DNA from: Cyprinodon diabolis
Lineage: Eukaryota; Chordata; Actinopteri; Cyprinodontiformes; Cyprinodontidae
DNA length: 64,000 nucleotides
Assembly: GCA_030533445.1 (NCBI GenBank)
Contig: CM060082.1
Coordinates: 35,341,317-35,405,316 of the forward strand
Reading direction: 5' to 3'
Both the position numbers and the translations under genes were made by a program. Under the pieces are notes generated by a model that had not been told where the DNA came from, searched no databases, and saw only the letters and a program-made list of their open reading frames with translations. Positions 51,826-64,000 of this stretch are shown one piece after another (position 1 is the stretch's first letter; each line of letters starts with the position of its first letter).

Positions 51826-52395
51826 AAACACCATACCACTGAATTTAACCCTAACAATACTCTCTGAGCGGCATTGTTTATGCGATGCAGCGAGGACTAC
51901 TCAAACAACATCAGAAAAACTAAACAACTACAGCACAGCAGGGTAGCTTATAATCTACTCTGCAACACTCAACTTTTTACACTTGCACCTCAAAAACAAA
52001 ATGGCAAATCTTTAACAACCAAAATGTTTAGATCTTGGACAGAGAAGACGGAGGGTTTGAAAGAGGAGTGAATGAAGCCATCTTTGTTAAAAGAGAAAAG
52101 CCATCACTAAACAGATGGGAAAAGATTGTGGTTTCTACAAAGCACACAATTCTGTCCTGGGACTCATTCCATAAGGTTAAACAGTCTCATCACGGTTCAA
52201 ATAACCAAACATGGCACTCCTACAAAACAACAGACTGCAAAGACCCAGGGCAACGACAGTTAGGTCATTGAATTGCATCTGACTTGGAAAGTGTGGAGGA
52301 GGAGGGATATTTTAAAACATCTGCGCTCCACTTAAAGGTTACTCTAATATACGCTAAAAGAACTGACAAAGAATCCTGGATAGGTTTGAAAACAT
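51826..52395 (+). mobile_element. Penelope-like retroelement, 3' fragment
   Basis: A frame at 52023-52115 reads LDREDGGFERGVNEAIFVKR followed by EKPSLNR, the conserved C-terminus seen in the other copies. A VYAMQ-like relic precedes it near 51875. Stops and frameshifts break the rest. Confidence 0.7.
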
Positions 52396-53690
52396 TCTTA
52401 GAAATATTAAGTGAAAGTCTCCGATTTAAGTCTGTTTTGTGACAGTGTTAACTTGCCAAGTCCAGGAAGCACCTGCCCTAACTAGGCCATTTCTGCCCTG
52501 TAAACAACATGCCCACTTTCTATGATCACCCAGCAGCGATAAGAGGCAAAGCTCAATTAGTTTTTGTTGATAAATCATGAAGGTTAAGCGAATAATCTGC
52601 ACAGTGGCGTCTAAATTAAGGCAAATATCCTTTCTCCTGAGTGGAAATAAAAGCACCAGATAATTAATATTTCAGAAGAAACACTTTATAGCACCAAATG
52701 CAACATTTTATCATGGATGTGCCTATTATTAAATACAGAAGGCTTAAAAAAGCCACTTTCAGCCTTTGTAAGGTCTGTCTTAAATGCAGTCTTCTGTACC
52801 AAATTCCTGTTGTCAAAATTTACTTATTGTTTGTCGACGATCACTTACTCTGGAAAAAATTATTTTTATGCATGATTAAAAACACAAATGTGATATGAGA
52901 TGGGTGGATGCACATTTAACGGAACAGTTTTTTAAGTTAGCCCATAAGAGATTGTTATGTCACATAAAACCACAATTTTGAAAGACTTTTATGCCATTAA
53001 CCATCTGATGGAATCAAGTTTCTCCAAACCACCAAGTTTTTACTTGCATTATTTCTTGAAGCCAAGTAACAATGTACATTCTGTGAAAAAAAAAGAAAAG
53101 AAACACCATGCTGCCAACCAATTTAACATCAGTCAAAACTGAGAGCTTGAGATATCCTGTGTGAAATCAGGAAGGAATAACTAACAAATGAACCCCCTAA
53201 AGACAGAAAAAGCACTTCCTGATTCCCAATTCCCCTTTCTTACGCCCATTAGACTTCAGATATGCAGCTACACGGGATCTCCAAACTCTTAAACTTAAGA
53301 ACTGAAAAAAAAAACTGAAAAAGAGTTCAAATTGATGGGACTTTGTGTTTGCTGAAAGAAGCCATTTTGTGGAGGTATTAGAGGTCATGTAAACATTAGA
53401 GAGACCCAACTGGAGCATGCTGCAGGGAGATGATTTGTTGAGACGGTGATAGGTTTTCAGCTATCACTTTTGTTTAATTTCTTGGTCCAGAGGCATTGTG
53501 ATCCTTTAACATATTACTTTATATGGGGTACTGACTAAATCTGCTTGTATGCATAAATGCATTTCAGCTTCTGTGAGAGGCCGAAAATCAGGCAGGAAGG
53601 GTGTGTGTTGAGTGGTTTCCTCTCTAGTAGCTTGACTGATCAGAAAGAGCAGAGGGTGTGAAGGGTGTGTTCTCATTGGGTTTTTGTGGT
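52396..53690. other. intergenic upstream of NRROS
   Basis: AT-rich, no gene. CACTTCCTG at 53212-53220 is an ETS/PU.1-type site on the minus strand, but it is isolated and its use is unknown. Confidence 0.4.
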
Positions 53691-54078
53691 GGCACTTGTG
53701 CTCCCGGTACTAGTTGTCTGTGTAACAACACAACTGTAGTGGTGTTGCAAACAACAAGAAGAAGGAGGAAAAGAAGAGAGCTGTGAACGTGCACAGTCCT
53801 GCTTGTTGACTGTTGAGCCTGCGCTCACCTTCCTGTGGCTCGGGTCTTTGAGAACCTCAGTGTGATTGCAACTTGTCCATGTGACTTGGTTTCCGTTGCC
53901 TGCCTGCTTCCGTAAAGAGTTAAAAAAAAAAAAGGGGGCACTAGCGGTTCAGTCAGAGACGAGTGCTGCAGCTGAAAGTCACACACATGAGAGCTCTTTC
54001 TACAACGGCAAGTCACTCGGCGATATGGTCAGGGGATCAACCGTCAGTGGCTTGGGAAATCCACATCTAACCACCAGT
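53691..54078 (+). promoter_or_regulatory. possible NRROS promoter and non-coding first exon
   Basis: NRROS coding exon 1 is preceded by a splice acceptor, so an upstream exon must exist. In this stretch a purine-rich block (AGAAGAAGGAGGAAAAGAAG, near 53756) is followed about 300 bases later by a strong donor, CAGT/GTAAGT, at 54078/54079. Human NRROS also has 5' non-coding exons. The call rests on position and the donor. Confidence 0.35.
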
Positions 54079-55228
54079 GTAAGTAAATGCACTCTGCTCT
54101 AATCAACCACTGCAGTACGCAATGAGATGCACCTAAGAGAGCCTCAATGAAAGATGTAGAATGTTCAATTTGTAGTGTTTTAGTAATATATAGGAGTTAT
54201 ATGCTCTTAAGGACAGATGTTCGTTGCTTTTCTTAAATCACAGAGTCTCAACACTAAAACAATGTCTTTTAACTCAACTCGGGAATTGATATTGTATTTA
54301 TATAAAGTTTTAATTCACAGTGTTAGTACCTCCTATGACCTCATAATTTGCTGCACAGCAATTTTATTAAACTTATAGTGTTATAACAAGCAGGCTGTGT
54401 TGTGCAACTGTTTTTGCATATGTCTTTACTGTCACTGTGTGGTGCATTGATGAGAGATTAACATAGCAGCAAAAAAGTGGTAAAAATAAAAAGATTTATT
54501 TTCATTATGGCACCTCCAGGTAAAATATGTCTGTATTCACAAATGCATAGGCTACCAATGCGTGCAGGCAAAAGGGGAAGACAAAACCTCCATATTCCAA
54601 ACGCATGACAGCGGTTTGAATAGAAATTTGGGGAAATTATTGCAAAGCTGCTGTTCTCATGAAATAATATACCACTTTCTGGTTTCTGAAGAAGGATCTA
54701 TATTCTAAACTTTCAACTCTCTGAAATATTTCACTTTGTAATCAGCACATAGATGACTGTAAAGCGGTTTCATGTAGCAAACAACTGAAATATTGAGGTT
54801 TCCAACCATCAATATAAAATTTATAAAACAAAGCTCTCAGTCAATCATCTTAAAATGAATAATGTATCTCTGTGCAACAGCAAAGTTGTTGGGAAACCAT
54901 CAAAATGGAAAACACAAAGTTATGTAATTTACAAAAAAAACCTTAGATAATACTTCTTTATTTGCAGTGTGATCTTCTTTATTTTGAATCAGAATTATAT
55001 GCCAAGCTTTGACAGTTTTAAAAGCATAAAAAATTTAATATCGAAAAGCTTTATTATAATTTCCTTTCATTTGTTTCTCCTGTTTGAGTACTTGTATGTC
55101 TAATTATGCCGTATCTGATGCCTCAAAGGATTATGGTCGTCAGTAAGAGTAAAATCAACAGATATTATATGGTAAAAGAGGATCAACCTTTTCATTGTCA
55201 CTTTTTTTTTAACAGTGAGGATGATAAA

Positions 55229-59288
<4,060 letters not shown>

Positions 59289-60690
59289 TATCTACAAAAC
59301 TTTAAATGTGAATGTATTTTGTATGCTATCAACAAAGGTAGCTGAACAGATGTTAAAAAAGTGAAATAAAAAAATTCCTTCGAATGCTTTCCAAGGTAAA
59401 AAAAAAGTACTTTGGTATGTTTAACAGTCTTTCATTGCTTCCACTGCTAATTGAACTGTGGTTTTAAAACCAGCCCGAACCCTAATACCGTCATGTAAAA
59501 CTGCGGCTGCGTTTTTGTGGGTCTCGGTTTGTCAGTGTGTAGGCGTACGTGTATCTGTATGAAGGCATGCAGAAGTAGTGTGATGCAAGCTGTTGCTATA
59601 AGCAGCAGAGGAAACATGAAATTTCCTGTTTTGCTAAGATGTGCAGCAACTGCCCAGTTCTGTATCTCACAGAGGAGGGGTTTGTGGTTTCCTTCCCATC
59701 AGCGCAAAGAAAGACTCACCGTCGAAATAAGATTCCAGCTCAATGATAAGTGTGAGGAGTTACTCCGGACCCCTGTGCTCAGTCTTTTAAATAAAACCTG
59801 CTGCATGACCTGTGTCAATGCAATATCTTTATAACCAGTGAAGATATAAATGTCTTTGAAACAGCGTTGCACAGTAGGAAGCAGCAGAGCATTTTTACCC
59901 ATTTTAGCACGATATGTGTTGTTGTGTAGTAGCAGGGAGGTTGGTAGATAAGTGTGCTCTCGCATAAAGTGCCGGAGTCAAACCAGAAGGTAACCAAAAT
60001 ACCACTGTGGTGATGCTCAGGGTCATGGTGGTTGGAACATAAAAAGAGAAACCAGAATGAAGCCTTCATCAAGCCTCAAAACTTCATTACTTTGACAAGT
60101 CGTTACCTTTTGAGTTATGAATGCCTAATAATCAAAGCCTGATTTTTGTTATTCTGCTTTAGAATAGTTCTTAAAAAGTAAGTAATAATATAGGTTTACA
60201 GACTGTTCCAAAAGGCTGTGATGAAATACTCTCAACAGAGTGTATAAGCTGATAAGAGCAAGAAATAAACCAATGGCTTGAGGTCTTTGGTTTGAGTGGA
60301 ATTCCAAAAACTAAAAAAAAAACAATCCAATGGACTTTGTTTTTAAGTTTGAAGACGTTTCGCTTCCCATCCAGGAAGCTTTTTCAATTCAAAAGTCCAG
60401 TCATTCCTTTTTTTTGGAATGACCTGGATAACTGAGAATCTTCACCAGCAGTTTGAGTGTTGGCCATTTATGAAAACAATGTATCATATCATTATATTGA
60501 CGGATGCCTTCAAAGTAAAGCTTCAAAGAAAAGCAAATCTGCCAGGTGGGGAAGAAAAGGTAAATCTGGTTGAGCAGCACGGCATAAATAACGACTAAAA
60601 GGCTGATCATAAGCATTTCAGGAAGGTCCTTCACTGCTGCTTTAGCTTGAAGAAAATGAGGAATTCAGTTTGATTGCTCAACTACAGAAG
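59289..60690. other. NRROS 3'UTR and intergenic stretch
   Basis: An AATAAA at 59365-59370 gives a short 3'UTR. After that no gene is seen. A reversed Penelope-like terminal fragment sits at 60310-60450. Confidence 0.5.
60310..60450 (-). mobile_element. Penelope-like terminal fragment, reversed
   Basis: The reverse complement reads AAGCTTCCTGGATGGGAAGC, GAAACGTCTTCAAACTT and AAAGTCCATTGGATTG. It is the best preserved copy of the block also present at 19.1 and 24.2 kb. Confidence 0.6.
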
Positions 60691-61030
60691 ACAGATGTCA
60701 GCTTTAATAAACAGCTTAAAGGGCAATAAACCTTTGACCACAAGTTATCTGTGTCAGAATCTATATCGAGAAGGCACCCAGTGCAGGAAGGTAAAGCAAA
60801 CTTGAAAAACATATTTATGTTTTATTTACTGGTAAATAGCCAACATGTGGTTATGCTGAAAAAAGCTAGACACAGGATGCCAAATATACACAGCAAATAC
60901 ACGCATGGAAGGCTGTATGTGCAACTTGCGTATGTGTTGCTTCTCACAGATGAATGCAAATAAGTTTAGAGAAGTGAAATTGGATGTGGAATAGCTGAAT
61001 TAAAAGCCTTCTGCCAGAAACTGTACACAT

Positions 61031-61264
61031 ATGGGCTGCAAACCTTCAAATGTGCGACTAGGCACGCTTTACCAGAAGGTGTTAGATTCACACAAATATG
61101 GCCTGTACCAGCCACAGGAATCCATCAGAGCAGCTCTAATCCGGGGACGGACAATTGAGGATGTCCTGAGCTTTCTGGAACCAGGACATAAGAGGCAGAT
61201 TGTTTCTAAGTGGAATCCAATGAGATTATTGGACACTAGCTGTATTATATCAACGAAATCTTAG
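61031..61264 (+). CDS. 77-codon ORF, unrecognised; possible exon
   Basis: I do not recognise the product. The frame starts MGCKPSNVRLGTLYQKVL, contains HKYGLYQPQESIRAALIRGR and IEDVLSFLEPGHKRQIVSKW, and ends MRLLDTSCIISTKS then a stop. It has a mixed, protein-like composition in an AT-rich region. An AG at 61016-61017 could be an acceptor. A second short frame starts at an ATG near 60694 (SYLCQNLYREGTQC) and ends AAG/GTAAAG at 60790, but joining it to 61018 puts the 77-codon frame out of phase. Either an intermediate exon is missing, the gene starts at 61031, or it is a relic. It is not CEP19 or PIGX, the genes after NRROS in human, as far as I can tell. Confidence 0.3.
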   Translation: MGCKPSNVRLGTLYQKVLDSHKYGLYQPQESIRAALIRGRTIEDVLSFLEPGHKRQIVSKWNPMRLLDTSCIISTKS

Positions 61265-61782
61265 GCTTTAGGCTGAGGATGTATAAAATGCATTTCACTG
61301 TTTTTAGAGGATCAAATAACATTTGTGGATCCAGTTACAGGACAGGTAATAAGGACATACTCAACTATGTGCTGTAGCTATCTGTAAAAAATCCCTTCTA
61401 TCTATCTTTGCCTGAAATTAAACAAACTTCCAGAAGGCAGGCTATTTCACAGCATACCACTGCCTCACTATCCACATCATTTTTTGTTTTTTTTATATCC
61501 TCTTTGAGCAGTGTCGTTGCCTGATGTGACTTCTTGCTCAATGTCAAAATTTCCCCCGGCTTTGTCACATTTCTCTTGCCTTGCAGTCACACATGCGTGC
61601 AAATATGGTGGTTATAAGACACATACTACCTCTCATCTACTTTTTTAATTGGGAACTCTCAGTTAATTAAAAACCACCGTCAAGTCTGATTTGACAGGTT
61701 ATGTTACATTTATACCTTTGTTGTATAAAATCATTTTTGCAATAGTTGAAAAACTAGTAGCCGTCAATCGGGGAGGTCCATT

Positions 61783-61890
61783 CATCCATCCATCTTCCAA
61801 CCCGCTTAATCCCAAGTGGGGTCGCAAGAGGTGCTGGTGCCTATATCCAGCTGTAAGTGGGTGAGAGGCGGGGTACACGCTGAACAGGTC
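61783..61890 (+). mobile_element. LINE-type 3' tail fragment
   Basis: CATCCATCCATCTTCCAACC, CGCTTAATCC, GGGGTCGCAAG, GAGGCGGGGTACACGCTGAA and CAGGTC form the well-known tail found all over fish genomes. I assign it to a LINE-like family without naming the subfamily. Confidence 0.65.
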
Positions 61891-62638
61891 AACCGGGCAG
61901 GTCATTAGGACTATTTCTTTACAGCAAGTTGGAACAAAAAAAAAATTAAACCCATCTTTAACTGATTTGCAAGATGTCAACTTTTCCAGGATTTGTTGTG
62001 GACAAATTGGAATAGAATACACTATGTATTTAATTTACTTTTTATGCCTCCCACCAAATTTATAAATATATAAAAACATATATTTACACTGGCAGCAAAA
62101 TCCTTTTCTTTTTTTATTATGTTTTAACATTTCTGTTATCAAAGCAACAGCCTTAGTGAAAACAGTTTCAACAAATACAGAACAAACTCTACCATAATTA
62201 TCTCCTCAAATCATTTTCACAATACAAAAAAACAATGAATGGTTTATAAACAAACTCTGACTTTTGATACCAGGACCAACCGTGTGTTAACCAGCTACTT
62301 TCGTAACTTCCCGTAGAGATTAGATCCACTGTATTACTAATGCCACAACTTATAGATGAAGGTAGACAAGAGATGATTCATTTAATTTCTTATTTACTCG
62401 TGAATCAAAAGCAAACTCCTTTCTGTTCCCACAACGCTTTTTTAGTTGGTTATTTTAAGCAAAGTTATTCTCAGACAAGTCTTTTAAGATCACTCTGCAG
62501 ACAACGTAAAGTGACTTACTGAGTAAATGAAGAAGCACAACTTCAAAGTTTATTTGCTTGTTTAATGAAAAACCATTTTTAAATAAAATCTAGTTGTTTA
62601 TTAGATATAAAATAGGTACAGCAGAAGTGGGTAATAAC

Positions 62639-62990
62639 TATGCGCCATTGCCAATTTTTGGCCGTGATACTGATACCTGGCTGTGCAGTATCGGCCGATA
62701 CCGATACCATCTGTTTAAAATTGATACTGCATACTACTTGGATGTAAAATAATTGCCATCATAGCTTTTTCAAGCTGCTGCTTACCTTTGTGAAGCAGGA
62801 AAATGACTAATACAAAGTGAATCCAGTAGAATTTTTTTATTGCCTACCTAGAATGGGTGACAATAGTTGAATAAACTTTTGGCTCTCAAAATGGTATCGG
62901 TGCCCCATTTGTTGGTACTCACCAATACCGATACCACCATTTTAGTGCTGGATCGGGGCCCCGCCCGATACTGGTGTTGGTGCAACACTA
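62639..62990. mobile_element. hAT-type MITE with 8-bp TSD
   Basis: The right end is TTGGTGCAACACTA; the left end is decayed. Interior blocks GTATCGGCCGATACCGATAC and CCAATACCGATACCACC are inverted copies. The flanks GTAATAAC and GTAATACC match at 7 of 8. Confidence 0.7.
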
Positions 62991-63039
62991 GTAATACCAA
63001 GTCAGTTACATTTATTTGGGATACCTTTTGAAAAACATG

Positions 63040-63692
63040 TACTGTTAGGAGTAGCTTTACAGCTTTGTACGTTTTACTTGAGTAAATCTGGTAAAGTATC
63101 TGTATTCTTAATTGAGTAAAATGTCTGGCTACTCAATCCACTGTGAGTAACTTCACTTAATGAAAACAAGTTTGTTTAAAACAAATATGCACCTCTGAGA
63201 GACTTACTTTCTTCTTTTTTGCACTCAAGGCTTATTGGTTTAGTGCCACTTTCTATCTCTGTGTCATTTGGAGGTTGATTTAAAGCTCAGTAAACAGTAT
63301 ACTCAAATTTAACCTATGCTTACATACAGTAACTATTGATTTTTAAAGTTTTATACCTCAAAAAATCATTTCTTAAATAGTATTAATTCCACCAATATTT
63401 TTATTAGGTAAATGCTGTTTGTTCATTTCTATCTTATTCTTTGAAAAAACTTTGCATATCACTTAATATATTGTTTAATTTTACAAAATTTAGTAAAATA
63501 TTAAATTAGATATCACAATGGGTAGCAAGTAGATCAGTTATTCAATAATTGATTAGCATTTTTAACAAATACTTTTTTACACTTGAGTAATTTCTTTAAA
63601 GGCTACTTTTCACTTTTACTTAAGTAAAAAACAGGATGAAGTAGTACTGCTCTCACTTGAGTCCCATTTTTGGGTACTCTACCCGTCTCTAG
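63040..63692 (-). mobile_element. fish MITE with GGGTAGAGTACCC-type end
   Basis: On the minus strand it begins AGAGACGGGTAGAGTACCCA, followed by AAAATGGGACTCAAGTGAGA and GTAAAAGTGAAAAGTAG, a very common fish repeat. The far end near 63040 is uncertain. The remaining bases to 64000 show nothing recognised. Confidence 0.55.
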
Positions 63693-64000
63693 GTATCAGT
63701 AATAATCCATTCTGCTAATACTGATCCCATCAGTATGTGCAGTATGTTTAGCACAAGCCCCGTTCAAATATGAACTGCTACTTCATTTGTGTAGCGTTGG
63801 TTGTTGTTTAGTTCTTAGGTAATCAAAAGGTAGAGAGGGGATGCAACCCCTGCAGCTTCCTGTGCAAAATGATTTCCTAATGCATCAGATCTGATGTTCT
63901 TAATCTGACAATTTAACTCAACCGTCAAAAGGACAGCTGATACTGTAGTTGTGTAGGATTTTATATTGTAAAATTAACATAATAATAGCTGTTTTAGTGC

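Overview
The window is vertebrate nuclear DNA and almost certainly from a teleost fish. Genes are split into many short exons with GT..AG introns. The proteins match vertebrate families, and the repeat load is typical of fish: Penelope-like retroelements, hAT-type MITEs, Tc1-like fragments, tRNA-derived SINEs and long (TA)n tracts. I see no prokaryotic operon, CRISPR array, rRNA gene or provirus. I could not identify the species.

Six protein genes can be followed exon by exon. From left to right they are NSMAF (minus strand, first three coding exons only, continuing off the left edge), TMEM241 (plus, 15 exons, 297 aa), RBBP8/CtIP (minus, 18 coding exons, 657 aa), FAM168B (minus, 5 coding exons, 203 aa), FBXO45 (plus, 3 exons, 289 aa) and NRROS/LRRC33 (plus, 2 coding exons, 684 aa). 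Splice phases are consistent at every junction I placed. NSMAF and TMEM241 are head-to-head, with about 1 kb between their start codons. TMEM241 and RBBP8 are tail-to-tail, with their poly(A) signals about 105 bases apart. FBXO45 and NRROS keep the order known from human 3q29. The genes do not form one pathway. They act in sphingomyelinase signalling, nucleotide-sugar transport, DNA end resection, neurite control, ubiquitin ligation and TGF-beta/ROS control respectively.

The space between and inside genes is mostly old transposon debris. Several hAT-type elements keep their terminal repeats and 8-bp target duplications (10.07, 31.29, 33.75 and 62.64 kb). One carries a decayed BED zinc finger. 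Penelope-like remnants occur at six places; the largest is at 44.6-46.6 kb. One Penelope copy in NSMAF intron 1 is split by about 1.3 kb that holds a RecQ-like helicase fragment and a hAT transposase tail.

The least explained parts are a possible small gene between FAM168B and FBXO45 (37.34-37.93 kb) whose last exon is duplicated 5 kb away inside a FAM168B intron, a 77-codon ORF downstream of NRROS (61.03 kb), a tandem duplication in the NSMAF-TMEM241 promoter gap, and several near-perfect hairpins. I found no convincing new multi-gene system.
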